30,371 bases of DNA from RGIG5579 sp045531235 (lineage in GTDB: Bacteria; Bacillota; Clostridia; Oscillospirales; SIG627): the NCBI GenBank assembly GCA_045531235.1, contig JAZSDQ010000086.1, positions 1 through 30,371 of the forward strand, written 5' to 3'. Numbering within the stretch: the first letter of the stretch is position 1; each line of letters begins with the position of its first letter. Positions 1 through 7,819 of the stretch are shown piece after piece. The translations under genes were made by a program, and so were the position numbers. The notes beneath the pieces were generated by a model. It was given only the letters and a program-made list of their open reading frames with translations, was not told the origin of the DNA and did no database searches.

Positions 1-21
1 CGAATCCCTGAAGGTGCACCA
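1..21 (+). tRNA. 3' end of a tRNA, cut by the window edge
   Basis: The first 21 bases fit the 3' end of a tRNA. CGAAT is the end of a T-loop, CCCTG is the 3' strand of the T stem, AAGGTGC is the 3' strand of the acceptor stem, A is the discriminator base and CCA is encoded at 19-21. The 5' acceptor strand would read GCACCTT, but it and the anticodon lie outside the window, so the amino acid cannot be assigned. The tRNA runs straight into the 5S rRNA gene with no spacer, so the two are very probably cut from one precursor. Confidence 0.75.
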
Positions 22-137
22 GTCAGTGTCTTTGTTGCGAAGGGTACACCCGTTCCCATTCCGAACACGGTAGTTAAGCTTCGTTATGCCGACAATACTT
101 AGACCGAAGGGTCTTGGGAAGATAGGTCGTCGCTGAC
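22..137 (+). rRNA. rrf: 5S ribosomal RNA
   Basis: The central block CCGTTCCCATTCCGAACACGG followed by GTTAAGC is the hallmark of bacterial 5S rRNA, and the 3' part carries GGGAAGATAGGTCGTCGC. Helix I can be drawn between 22-28 and 131-137, which sets the ends and gives about 116 nt, the normal size. It is the last gene of an rRNA operon on the + strand, preceded by a tRNA 3' end and followed by a terminator hairpin. Its exact ends depend on processing and may differ by a few bases. Confidence 0.95.
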
Positions 138-139
138 AC

Positions 140-176
140 AAGAAGAAGTCGATCGAAAGGTCGGCTTCTTTTTTTT
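140..176 (+). terminator. Rho-independent terminator after the rRNA operon
   Basis: A stem with arms AAGAAGTCGA and TCGGCTTCTT (one G-T wobble) encloses a short TCGAAAGG loop and runs into eight or more T. It lies just behind the 5S gene and should end the rRNA operon transcript. Confidence 0.85.
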
Positions 177-185
177 AAATTTTTC

Positions 186-214
186 TTGTAATTCTTCGGT
201 ATATGTTGTATAAT
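186..214 (+). promoter_or_regulatory. SigA-type promoter of the acidic lipoprotein gene
   Basis: A -35 element TTGTAA (186-191) and a perfect -10 element TATAAT (209-214) are separated by 17 bp. The predicted start site lies about 20 bases before the GGAGG at 233-237. The promoter makes the lipoprotein independent of the rRNA operon. Confidence 0.75.
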
Positions 215-243
215 GTTTTAAAGAAGCTATATGGAGGCTAATT

Positions 244-732
244 ATGAGAAAGATTTTTGCACTTCTTTTGATAGTAGCAGTTCTTTTTGCTACGGTATCT
301 TGTACCGATAAGGAGAAGAAGACAATTGATACATCTGAGCCCGGTGAAGTTGTAACCGGAACGGCCACTCTCGAGGAAACAGCTACCGAAGCGGTGACTG
401 AAGAAGAGAATGCAACCGGTACGGAAGTTAGTACCAATGAAGCGGATAACGGTGAAGAACATCCTGTTGAAGATGAAGACCCTACCGATCATCCCGAAGA
501 TACGCCCGTTGTGTCTGATCCTGATCCTGACGATATTTTGAACGGTGAAGAGGAAATTCCCGAGGAAACTCCCGGTAATTCCACCGACAATCAACCTGAA
601 GAAGATGATGAACCGATTCAGGTTATCCCCCCCGAAGGAGAAAATCCCGATGTAGAACTTCCTGAGGAAGAAGATCCTGAAGTCCTTCCTCCCGATGAAC
701 CCCTTCCCGATGAGGAAGAGCCCGAAGAATAA
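244..732 (+). CDS. Highly acidic putative lipoprotein
   Basis: This 162-residue protein has no family I recognise. Residues 1-20 form a typical lipoprotein signal with a basic start (MRKIF), a hydrophobic core and a VSC lipobox with the lipidated cysteine at about residue 20, so it should be anchored outside the cytoplasmic membrane. The rest is low-complexity, made mostly of Glu, Asp, Pro and Thr, with repeated E-E-x-P and D-E-P units towards the C-terminus and almost no aromatic residues. It is probably disordered and strongly negative. GGAGG at 233-237 lies 6 bases before the ATG. It is a single-gene unit with its own promoter and terminator. The signal and composition are seen directly; a role such as cation binding or a spacer in the wall would be guesswork. 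Confidence 0.8.
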   Translation: MRKIFALLLIVAVLFATVSCTDKEKKTIDTSEPGEVVTGTATLEETATEAVTEEENATGTEVSTNEADNGEEHPVEDEDPTDHPEDTPVVSDPDPDDILNGEEEIPEETPGNSTDNQPEEDDEPIQVIPPEGENPDVELPEEEDPEVLPPDEPLPDEEEPEE

Positions 733-739
733 AATAGAA

Positions 740-776
740 AAAGACCTTGACAATGTCAAGGTCTTTTTTTGTTTGT
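740..776. terminator. Bidirectional terminator between convergent genes
   Basis: A perfect 12-bp stem (AAAGACCTTGAC at 740-751 and its complement at 755-766) with a 3-nt loop is followed by seven T on the + strand. On the minus strand it is followed by the T-rich complement of the A-rich bases 731-741. It can end both the lipoprotein transcript and the Tex/permease operon. Confidence 0.85.
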
Positions 777-780
777 TTTT

Positions 781-1932
781 TTATTCCTCCGTTGCTTCGG
801 TTTGCGGATTCTCTGAGGCTATGGCATTTTCCTTGGCGTGGAGCATATCACGGACGATGCGGTAGATGGCGGCTGCGAGGGGGACACCGAAGAGCATACC
901 GACTACGCCTGCAAGGCCACCGCCTACGGTAACGGCTGCGAGGACCCATATTCCGGGAAGACCCATGGTGGAGCCTACCACTCTGGGGTAAATGAGGTTG
1001 CCCTCCAATTGCTGCAATACGATAATGAAAATAAGGAAGATCAAGGCTTTCAAGGGGGAAACGGTGAGGATCATAAAGGCGCCCACGCCTGCGCCGATAT
1101 AGGCGCCTGCAACGGGGATCATGGCGGTAAAGGCAATGAGAGCTGCAATCATTGCGGCATAGGGAAGACGGAGAACGAGCATACCTACGGCACAAAGGGC
1201 GCCGAGGATCAAGGCTTCCGTGCACTGCCCTACGAGATAGCGGTGGAAGGAAGAGCTGACGGTGCGAATGAGATAGCGCAGAGCGTTTGCCAGCTTTTCA
1301 GGGAGAAATGCTCTGGCAAGGCGGCTTGCCTGGCTATGCAAGCGTTTCTTTCCACTGATAAGGTAAAGGGAGAAGATGACGCTTAAGAAAGCGGTGATCA
1401 GGCCGGAAATAAGGCCGGTTACGGTATTGATGACAATGCTCATCATATCGGTAATGCCACCGGTGACCAAATCCATCAACTGATCGATCCTGCTTTCCCA
1501 ATCCACTGCGGCAAGGGAGGAGATAAAGGTTTCGGAAACCAAGGGAGATTTCCTTAAAAGTGCAATAAGATCTTCAATGACATCGGGAGTTTTTGCAATG
1601 ATCAGCTGAATACAGGAAATGAGCTGAGGCACCACAAGTCCGATGACCAGGGAAATGATCACGAGAAAAGAGATGATGGCAAGGCAAAGGCAAAGCGGTC
1701 TGCGAATTTTCTGCAGAAAAGGCTTTTTTGTTTTTGCAAAGATCCTCTTTTCAAAAAAGTGCATGGGAAGATTGATAAAATATGCAACCACAGCGCCGAT
1801 AAACAGGGGAGATGCGGCGCTGAGAAGCTTCCCGAGAAAACCAGAGATGACAGGCCAATAGTGAATGGCCACGTAGAGGAGGAAAATACCCAGGAGAGCA
1901 AAGAGAAATTTTTTATGATCCTGCTTTTTCAT
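781..1932 (-). CDS. AI-2E family transporter (UPF0118 permease)
   Basis: A 383-residue polytopic membrane protein with the size and layout of the AI-2E/UPF0118 family: two N-terminal membrane segments, a third hydrophobic segment, an amphipathic region (about residues 120-190) and a cluster of C-terminal membrane helices containing a glycine-rich stretch (GLPGIWVLAAVTVGGGLAGVVG). Family members have been linked to export of autoinducer-2, to sodium/proton exchange or to other substrates, so the substrate here is not known. Its ATG overlaps the stop of the upstream tex gene by 4 nt (ATGA), indicating translational coupling. It is the last gene of a three-gene operon ending at the bidirectional terminator. 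The C-terminus is short and acidic. Confidence 0.9.
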   Translation of the reverse strand: MKKQDHKKFLFALLGIFLLYVAIHYWPVISGFLGKLLSAASPLFIGAVVAYFINLPMHFFEKRIFAKTKKPFLQKIRRPLCLCLAIISFLVIISLVIGLVVPQLISCIQLIIAKTPDVIEDLIALLRKSPLVSETFISSLAAVDWESRIDQLMDLVTGGITDMMSIVINTVTGLISGLITAFLSVIFSLYLISGKKRLHSQASRLARAFLPEKLANALRYLIRTVSSSFHRYLVGQCTEALILGALCAVGMLVLRLPYAAMIAALIAFTAMIPVAGAYIGAGVGAFMILTVSPLKALIFLIFIIVLQQLEGNLIYPRVVGSTMGLPGIWVLAAVTVGGGLAGVVGMLFGVPLAAAIYRIVRDMLHAKENAIASENPQTEATEE

Positions 1933-4091
1933 ACAGTTTCTTTTTTAACTCCTTTCATAGTAAGGCTGATCTTTTTCTTTTTCAGATCCACGCCGAGGAC
2001 TTTCACCTTAACGGCATCGCCGACGCTGACGACCTCGGAGGGGTGACGAATGAAGCGGTCGGACAACTGAGAAATATGCACAAGGCCGTCCTGATGGACA
2101 CCGATATCCACAAAGGCACCGAAGTCGCACACGTTGCGGACTACACCGTCGTATACGGAGCCTTCCTTCAGATCTTCCATGCCCAGAACGTCGTCACGGA
2201 GAATGGGCTGAGAAAAGTCTTCACGCATATCGCGGCCGGGCTTTTCCAATTCGCGGAGAATATCGCTTAAGGTGATCTCGCCGATGCCAAGCTCCGCAGC
2301 AAGGGCCGCTTTGCCTGCTTCTTCGCATTTTGCGCCCAGATCCTGAATTCCCTCGGGAGAAAGCTTTTTGGGATCGTAGCCGAATTTTTTCAACAGTTCC
2401 CGACAAGCGGCGTAGCTTTCGGGGTGAACGCCGGTATTATCCAGAGGATCCTTTCCGCCGGGGATCCTTAAAAATCCTGCGCATTGCTCAAATGCCTTTG
2501 CGCCGATCTTAGGAACTTTTTTTACCTCGCTGCGGCTTTGGAAGGGACCGTTTTCCTCGCGGTAAGCCACAATATTCTTTGCTGCCGCCTTACCGATGCC
2601 TGCTACGTAAGAAAGGAGCATATAGGAGGCGGTATTCAGATCCACACCCACGCGGTTTACACAGTTTTCCACGACACCGCCCAAAGCTTCCGAAAGGCGC
2701 TTGGGGTTCAGATCGTGCTGATATTGACCGACGCCAATGCTTCGCGGCTCGATCTTTACAAGCTCTGCCAAGGGATCCTGCAGTCTGCGGGCAATGGAGA
2801 TGGCGCTGCGGAGGGTAACGTCAAAATCGGGAAATTCCTCTGCGCCTAAGGGAGATGCGGAATAAACGGAGGCGCCGGATTCGGAAACCATCATATATTT
2901 CACATCAAGGTCGTTATTTTTAATCACTCCGGCAACGAAAATCTCGCTTTCCTTGCTGGCGGTTCCGTTACCGATGGCAATGGTATCCACGCCCCACTTT
3001 TTCACCAGGGAGAGAATGACTTTTTCCGATTCCGCGGTTCTTTCCTGAGGCTTTGTGGGGAAAATGACGGCGTGATCCAGCACTTTTCCCGTGGGGTCTA
3101 CCACGGCAAGCTTACAGCCCGTGCGGTAGCCGGGGTCGAAGCCCAGCACCGTTTTGCCCTTAATGGGAGGGCAAAGGAGAAGATTTTTCAAGTTATCGGA
3201 AAAGACCACCAGGGCCTTTTCGCCTGCATCGTCGGTGAGGGAAGTGCGGATCTCTCGTTCCAAAGAGGGGAAGATCAATCTTTCGTAGCTGTCGCCGATG
3301 GCTTTTTCCATAAGATTTGCGTAAGTGGAGGCGGGATCTACCAGGCGGTTTTCCAAAAAGCTTAAGGGGACGTATTCCCCAAGCTCCACGGCCACCTTCA
3401 GCACCCCTTCGTTTTCGCCGCGGTTGAGGGCAAGAATTCGGTGAGAGGGAATTTTATTCAACTCCTGAGAAAAGTTTTCGTAAATGGCGTATTTGGAGCT
3501 GTCCTCTCCTTCTACGGCGCGGGATACGATCTTTCCTTCCCGCATCATCATTCTTCGAAGTTCCCCGCGAAGCTCGGCATTGTCGGAAATATCTTCCGCA
3601 ATAATATCCAAGGCGCCATGAATGGCATCTTCTACGGTGAGAACGCCTTTTTCTTCGTCAAGATAAGCTTCGGCAAGAATTTCCGCTTTTTCCCCTTTGC
3701 CTTGCTCCCAAATGACCTTGGCAAGGCCTTCCAGCCCTTTTTCACGGGCGATGGAGGCGCGGGTCTTTCTTTTGGGACGGAAAGGACGGTAAATATCTTC
3801 AATTTCGGCAAGAATGACTGCGGCATTCAGGGAGGCTTCAATTTCTTCCGTCATTTTCCCTTGCTCGGTGATGGAATTTCTGACTTCTTCACGGCGCTTT
3901 TTCAAACCGCGAAGATATTCCAGACGGTCTGCAAAGCTGCGGAGGGTGACGTCGTCCATTGCACCCGTTTTTTCCTTGCGGTAACGGGCAATGAAGGGAA
4001 TGGTGTTGCCATCGTCCAAAAGCGCGACGACGTTTTCCACAATGCTCAAGGGAAGTTTCAGTTCTTTTGCCAGAGTTTCAAGAATGTTCAT
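1929..4091 (-). CDS. tex: Tex family RNA-binding transcription accessory protein
   Basis: A 720-residue protein, the usual length for Tex. It has the family's N-terminal helical region (LPLSIVENVVALLDDGNTIPFIARYRKE), a YqgF/RNase H-like domain with FDPGYRTGCKLAVVD near residue 320, a helix-hairpin-helix part (VAGIGKAAAKNIVAYR) near 500, and a C-terminal S1 domain (GSVYDGVVRNVCDFGAFVDIG, then VHISQLSDRF) from about 645. Tex binds nucleic acids and affects transcription and toxin expression in several bacteria; its exact task in Clostridia is not settled. The ATG at 4091 has AAGGA just upstream. The gene lies 18 bp after the DUF3810 gene and overlaps the permease gene by 4 nt, so the three are co-transcribed. 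Confidence 0.95.
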   Translation of the reverse strand: MNILETLAKELKLPLSIVENVVALLDDGNTIPFIARYRKEKTGAMDDVTLRSFADRLEYLRGLKKRREEVRNSITEQGKMTEEIEASLNAAVILAEIEDIYRPFRPKRKTRASIAREKGLEGLAKVIWEQGKGEKAEILAEAYLDEEKGVLTVEDAIHGALDIIAEDISDNAELRGELRRMMMREGKIVSRAVEGEDSSKYAIYENFSQELNKIPSHRILALNRGENEGVLKVAVELGEYVPLSFLENRLVDPASTYANLMEKAIGDSYERLIFPSLEREIRTSLTDDAGEKALVVFSDNLKNLLLCPPIKGKTVLGFDPGYRTGCKLAVVDPTGKVLDHAVIFPTKPQERTAESEKVILSLVKKWGVDTIAIGNGTASKESEIFVAGVIKNNDLDVKYMMVSESGASVYSASPLGAEEFPDFDVTLRSAISIARRLQDPLAELVKIEPRSIGVGQYQHDLNPKRLSEALGGVVENCVNRVGVDLNTASYMLLSYVAGIGKAAAKNIVAYREENGPFQSRSEVKKVPKIGAKAFEQCAGFLRIPGGKDPLDNTGVHPESYAACRELLKKFGYDPKKLSPEGIQDLGAKCEEAGKAALAAELGIGEITLSDILRELEKPGRDMREDFSQPILRDDVLGMEDLKEGSVYDGVVRNVCDFGAFVDIGVHQDGLVHISQLSDRFIRHPSEVVSVGDAVKVKVLGVDLKKKKISLTMKGVKKETV

Positions 4092-4109
4092 ACAGGATCC
4101 TTTCCAAAA

Positions 4110-5219
4110 TTATGCGTTTGCTTTTTTTTCAAAGTAAGCACTGGTTAAGCGAATGATACGGGAATAAGACAAGGTACCTTCCTCTTGCCCCATGGCGTTG
4201 AGGTAGGCGTTATTTGCGGAGTTTGCCACCTCAGAAACGGTGGTATTGCGATATGGCTTGAAAAAGCGAGCGTAGGCAGCGTAATCCTTCCCGAGAACGG
4301 GATCCAGATCACGGACAACTTCTTTTGCACGCTCTTTATCAATTTCGCTGCAGATATCCAGAAAATCGTCCAAAATGAATGCCGCGCCGCAATAGCGGAG
4401 ATAAGGATCACCCGATTCCAGAAGTATCACGGAGGCGAGAAAATTACATTCGTTTTCCGGGCCGATGCCGCGGGCGTGGCAGCTTTCGTGAGCAAGAGAA
4501 GCGGTGACGATAAAATGAGGATAATTGGTGTTGATATTTGCCTCACCCGTGAAAAAGCCGTATACACCGGAAATATAGCTATAGGTCATCCAAGGGGAGA
4601 TGAGAAAATTTTTCGCGTCAAAGCCGATCTTTTGATAAAAAGAATTTCTTTCGCCGAAGGCATCGCAGGCGGCGGTGACTTTCTCCTTGGTATTGCTGAG
4701 AAGGGGAGATATGCTTTCCCCGTTTTCATTTTTTTCTAAATGGGGGGCTGTTTCATTGACTACGTTGCAAAGAGCTTCCAAAGCGCCGAAGACGGATTCC
4801 TTATCCACTTCCTCCATGGGAAGCGTCATTTCATCGGCTACGGCACTGCGGAAATAAGAGGATGCAAAGCCCAGGACGAAAAGATCAAAAACTGTAAGCA
4901 GCACCAGGGGGATCACAAGAAGAAACGGCGTGATGGAAGGGCAAGCTCTTTTTTTGATGCGCAAAATGAAAAAGCGAAGGAGAAGCCCGATACAAAAAAG
5001 AAGATAAAAAATTCCCAGTCCACAGAGTATTTCAAAAAGAGAAAAGGGAAAAACGGAGCTTGCGCCCCCAAGGAAAATACGAAAAAATGCGCCTACGGTG
5101 GTGCAGTAAACATCGGCAAAGGACGTTGACAATACAAAGGATACAAGAAGCACGATACAGAGGAGAAAAACTGAGAGGAAGGCGGTCCAAAACGGATGGG
5201 ATCGGATGAGTTGTTTCAA
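4110..5219 (-). CDS. DUF3810 family membrane protein, putative zinc metallopeptidase
   Basis: This 369-residue protein begins with about three membrane segments (residues 12-32, 60-85, 98-120). The rest is probably extracytoplasmic. It carries an HExxH motif (HESCH, 244-248) followed by a downstream Glu in GPENECNF (about 257), matching the gluzincin-like pattern of DUF3810 proteins. Zinc peptidase activity is inferred from the motif; I know of no defined substrate. The start is a TTG codon: no in-frame ATG fits better, and GGAG lies 8 bases upstream. It is the first gene of the operon with tex and the AI-2E-type permease, behind a SigA-like promoter. Confidence 0.8.
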   Translation of the reverse strand: MKQLIRSHPFWTAFLSVFLLCIVLLVSFVLSTSFADVYCTTVGAFFRIFLGGASSVFPFSLFEILCGLGIFYLLFCIGLLLRFFILRIKKRACPSITPFLLVIPLVLLTVFDLFVLGFASSYFRSAVADEMTLPMEEVDKESVFGALEALCNVVNETAPHLEKNENGESISPLLSNTKEKVTAACDAFGERNSFYQKIGFDAKNFLISPWMTYSYISGVYGFFTGEANINTNYPHFIVTASLAHESCHARGIGPENECNFLASVILLESGDPYLRYCGAAFILDDFLDICSEIDKERAKEVVRDLDPVLGKDYAAYARFFKPYRNTTVSEVANSANNAYLNAMGQEEGTLSYSRIIRLTSAYFEKKANA

Positions 5220-5248
5220 AATTCTTCTCCTTATACTTTCTCTTATAT

Positions 5249-5277
5249 ATTTTAGTATAAATATCGCCTTTTCGCAA
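5249..5277 (-). promoter_or_regulatory. Promoter of the DUF3810-tex-permease operon
   Basis: On the minus strand, TTGCGA (complement of 5272-5277) and TAAAAT (complement of 5249-5254) are separated by exactly 17 bp. They lie about 30-60 bp upstream of the TTG start at 5219. Confidence 0.6.
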
Positions 5278-5300
5278 GGGCTTAGGAAAATTTAGACAAA

Positions 5301-5328
5301 AGAAAAAAGGGCATTCGCCCTTTTTTCT
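5301..5328 (-). terminator. Terminator of the SPFH gene
   Basis: A perfect 12-bp stem with a core GGGC/GCCC (arms 5301-5312 and 5317-5328, loop ATTC) carries an A-rich 5' flank and a T-rich 3' flank in both directions. It directly follows the SPFH stop codon on the minus strand and separates it from the DUF3810 promoter. Confidence 0.85.
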
Positions 5329-6282
5329 TTATTTATCGCAGCAAGGATCTGACTTTTTTTCTTTTACGGGGTCACTGCCTTGAGGCGTGGTATCGCCAAG
5401 ACCTGTGGTTTCGGAAAAAATTACGTTGGATCGGGTCATATTCACCGCATCGGTAGGAACGATGATCTTGGATGCTTTGCCGTTGGAGAGAGCTACAAGA
5501 GCCTCGTATTTCTTGATCTCAAGAACGGCGGCATCGGCGCCTGCTTCCTTTAATACCTTCAGACCGTCTGCTTCCGCCTTTTTGGAAAGATAAATGGCTC
5601 TTGCTTCACCCTCGGCACGGGCAATGCGGGCATCTCTCTCACCCTCGGCGGCAAGGATCATTGCTTGCTTATCACCTTCGGCACGGGTAATGGCGGCAGC
5701 CTTGTGTCCTTCTGCCTGCAGAAGGGTTTCGCGGCGGTCGCGCTCTGCCTTCATCTGCTTTTCCATGGCGTTCTGGATCTCGGCAGGGGGAATGATATTC
5801 TTCAATTCCACGCGGTTTACCTTGATACCCCATTTATCGGTGGCTTCGTCCAGGATCTCCGTCATTTTTGCATTGATGGTATCGCGGGAGGTGAGGGTGC
5901 CGTCCAGTTCCAATTCACCGACGATGTTTCGAAGCGTGGTTGCGGCAAGATTTGCCAAAGCGGAAATGGGATTTACTGCGCCGTAGGCGTAAAGCTTGGC
6001 ATCGTAAATGGCATAATAAATGACGGTATCGATCTGCATGGTAACGTTATCCTTGGTGATAACGGGCTGAGGGGGAGAGTCCAGCACCTGTTCCTTTAAC
6101 GTTACTTTTTTCGCAACTCTTTCAAGAAGGGGGATTTTAATGTGAACCCCTGCAGACCAGGTGGTTTTATATTTGCCTAAAAATTCAATAACGTATTCGT
6201 TTGCCTGAGGAACGATCTTTGCGCAAGAGAAAATGATAATCGCGATCAGAATAATCAAAGCGGTAACTAAAGGTCCCATCAT
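5329..6282 (-). CDS. SPFH/band 7 domain membrane protein (stomatin/QmcA type)
   Basis: A 317-residue protein with one N-terminal membrane segment (residues 3-22) followed by the band-7 core: VPQANEYVIEFLGKYKTTWSAGVHIKIPL, then LKEQVLDSPPQPVITKDNV and the conserved VELKNIIPPAEIQNAMEKQMKAER run. A long Ala/Glu-rich heptad region (about 185-255, with repeated AEG units) should form the coiled coil that drives assembly into cage-like membrane rings. Such proteins organise membrane microdomains and often regulate membrane proteases. The C-terminus ends in SDPCCDK, with an unusual pair of cysteines. There is no NfeD-type partner gene next to it. Two ATG codons lie in tandem; the second (6279) has the better 6-nt spacing from GGAG. 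Confidence 0.92.
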   Translation of the reverse strand: MMGPLVTALIILIAIIIFSCAKIVPQANEYVIEFLGKYKTTWSAGVHIKIPLLERVAKKVTLKEQVLDSPPQPVITKDNVTMQIDTVIYYAIYDAKLYAYGAVNPISALANLAATTLRNIVGELELDGTLTSRDTINAKMTEILDEATDKWGIKVNRVELKNIIPPAEIQNAMEKQMKAERDRRETLLQAEGHKAAAITRAEGDKQAMILAAEGERDARIARAEGEARAIYLSKKAEADGLKVLKEAGADAAVLEIKKYEALVALSNGKASKIIVPTDAVNMTRSNVIFSETTGLGDTTPQGSDPVKEKKSDPCCDK

Positions 6283-6314
6283 AAGCTCCTTTCAAATTTG
6301 GTTTTCCTAAATTC

Positions 6315-6343
6315 AGTATATCACAGCCGAGGGTTGCTTGCAA
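6315..6343 (-). promoter_or_regulatory. Promoter of the SPFH gene
   Basis: On the minus strand TTGCAA (6338-6343) and TATACT (complement of 6315-6320) are 17 bp apart, about 35-60 bp before the start codon. I see no terminator between the upstream hydrolase gene and this promoter, so some read-through is possible. Confidence 0.7.
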
Positions 6344-6350
6344 CAAAAAA

Positions 6351-7235
6351 TCAGTAGCCCAAGGCTTCAAATTCCTGTTGGCGCTGCTCTGCCGTATCAA
6401 GAAAGATCTTCCAGGTGTCTGCATTTAAAAAGGGATTGCAGTCGGGGTGCTGCAGCATATATTCTCTTTTTTCCACGGTGCAGTTGTGATAGGGGTGGTT
6501 GGCAATGGTAATATCCACCTTTTCACGGCGAAGCTTTTCAATGGATTCTTTCATCAAAGCGCATTTGTTTTCCGGCAGACCGTACGCTCTGTTATACGCT
6601 TTGTAGGTGGTAAGGAAGCCGACACCGCCCCAATAGCCGCAGCGGAGACACTTTTTACCGTCTGTAACGTCAAAGAAGAATGCCATGGTGCCCATGGTGT
6701 GGCCGGGAGCGAGAATACAGCGAATGGAGGTGTTACCGAGACGTATGATCTCACCGTCTTCGATCATTTGATCGGGCCAGCAGACCGTATCTCCGGGAAC
6801 GGCGGAAAGGTGGCACAGCGCTCTCTCCGGCATTTCGCGAAGAAGCTCTGTATCTACCTTGCTCATGAAGATCTTGGCGCCGTAATTAGCTCTTAGTCTG
6901 TCACCGCCGCCAAAATGGTCAAAGTGGCCGTGAGAGGTGATGACGTAGCGGATATTATGGGGATCAAAGCCCAGCTTTTCAATGGAAGCGATCAGGTTGT
7001 GGTAGCTGTGGGAATAGCCGCTGTCGAAAAGGATCAGCCCGTCGCCGGTATCAATAAGGTGCATACAAACTTTTTTGTCCCCTACGTAGTAGAGATTGCC
7101 GAAAATTTGAAACGGCTCTATGGTAAAGGCGTCGGGATCGGCATAAAAGGGGGCAAGCTTGGGAAGAAAATTGTCAAAGGCCTCTTCGTATGTTTTGATA
7201 GGGGCAAGATTCGTTTCTTGATAGGATTTTTCCAT
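6351..7235 (-). CDS. Metallo-beta-lactamase-fold hydrolase, subclass B3-like
   Basis: A 294-residue soluble protein with the complete metal site of the metallo-beta-lactamase fold: HGHFDH (His102, His104, Asp106, His107), His179 in PGHTMG and His247 in ANHPYH. The first beta strands (NLYYVGDKKVCMHLIDTGDGLILFDSG) and the motif order resemble subclass B3 enzymes and related hydrolases. There is no signal peptide, so it should act in the cytoplasm. This makes a housekeeping lactonase or ester hydrolase at least as likely as an antibiotic-degrading enzyme; the substrate cannot be read from sequence. It has several cysteines (C196, C199, C225). It is the last gene of a four-gene run, 15 bp after the PAP2 gene, with GGAGG 5 bases before its ATG. 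Confidence 0.88.
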   Translation of the reverse strand: MEKSYQETNLAPIKTYEEAFDNFLPKLAPFYADPDAFTIEPFQIFGNLYYVGDKKVCMHLIDTGDGLILFDSGYSHSYHNLIASIEKLGFDPHNIRYVITSHGHFDHFGGGDRLRANYGAKIFMSKVDTELLREMPERALCHLSAVPGDTVCWPDQMIEDGEIIRLGNTSIRCILAPGHTMGTMAFFFDVTDGKKCLRCGYWGGVGFLTTYKAYNRAYGLPENKCALMKESIEKLRREKVDITIANHPYHNCTVEKREYMLQHPDCNPFLNADTWKIFLDTAEQRQQEFEALGY

Positions 7236-7250
7236 AGAGTCCTCCGAAAA

Positions 7251-7811
7251 TTAAATGTTGGGATAGCGCTTTTGGAGTGCGGTATAAAATTTCTTTGCCA
7301 AAAGTGAAGAAATAATAGCAAAAAGGGAACCGAGGATCGCTCCCGCGATAACATCCGAGGGGTAATGAACCAAAAGAAAAACACGGGAGAATGCGATCAT
7401 TACAGCGAGAGCCAGCGCGGCAAAGCCCCATTTTTTATGATAAATGAGAAGGGATACTGCGGCTTCAAAGGAAGCGAGGGTGTGTCCTGAGGGGAAGGAA
7501 TAGTCTTTTGTCATTTCTCCCCACAAAAGGCGCAATTGAATGGTGGGATCCAAGGTGTAGGGCCTTGGACGGGCAAAGAGATTTTTCATTACGCCGTTGC
7601 CGAGAATAAGGCCGATCATTAAGGCAAAGGACATGGTAAGGCCCCAAAGACGGGTCTTTTTGAAGCAAAGGAGAAAAAGGGCGATGGCGATCCAGAAGAT
7701 GCCGCTTTCTCCGAAATAGGTAATAAAAGACCAAAAAGCGGCGCCGAAATCGGTAGCGCTGTCCTGGATTTTATGTAGGATCTCAAGCTCCCACAGGGAA
7801 ATTAGTTCCAT
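7251..7811 (-). CDS. PAP2 family membrane phosphatase
   Basis: A 186-residue membrane protein with the three phosphatase signature motifs of the PAP2 superfamily: K-x6-RP (K76 to RPRP at 81-84), PSGH (107-110) and SR-x5-H-x3-D (S142, R143, H149, D153). Five or six membrane segments surround them, so the active site faces outside. Family members remove phosphate from lipid pyrophosphates, for example undecaprenyl pyrophosphate recycling, or from phosphatidate and phosphatidylglycerol phosphate; motifs alone do not decide which. It sits 8 bp after the unknown anchored protein and 15 bp before the hydrolase gene. AGGAGG lies 4 bases before the ATG. Confidence 0.92.
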   Translation of the reverse strand: MELISLWELEILHKIQDSATDFGAAFWSFITYFGESGIFWIAIALFLLCFKKTRLWGLTMSFALMIGLILGNGVMKNLFARPRPYTLDPTIQLRLLWGEMTKDYSFPSGHTLASFEAAVSLLIYHKKWGFAALALAVMIAFSRVFLLVHYPSDVIAGAILGSLFAIISSLLAKKFYTALQKRYPNI

Positions 7812-7819
7812 ACTTCCTC

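Noticed and set aside
3441..4148. A 235-codon + strand frame opposite tex
   Set aside because: It is composition-driven antisense of a well-supported gene, with no ribosome site and no recognisable domain.
6351..7235. Antibiotic-resistance beta-lactamase
   Set aside because: The metal site is complete, but the protein has no signal peptide and sits in a housekeeping-like operon. The fold covers many unrelated hydrolases, so resistance is not supported.
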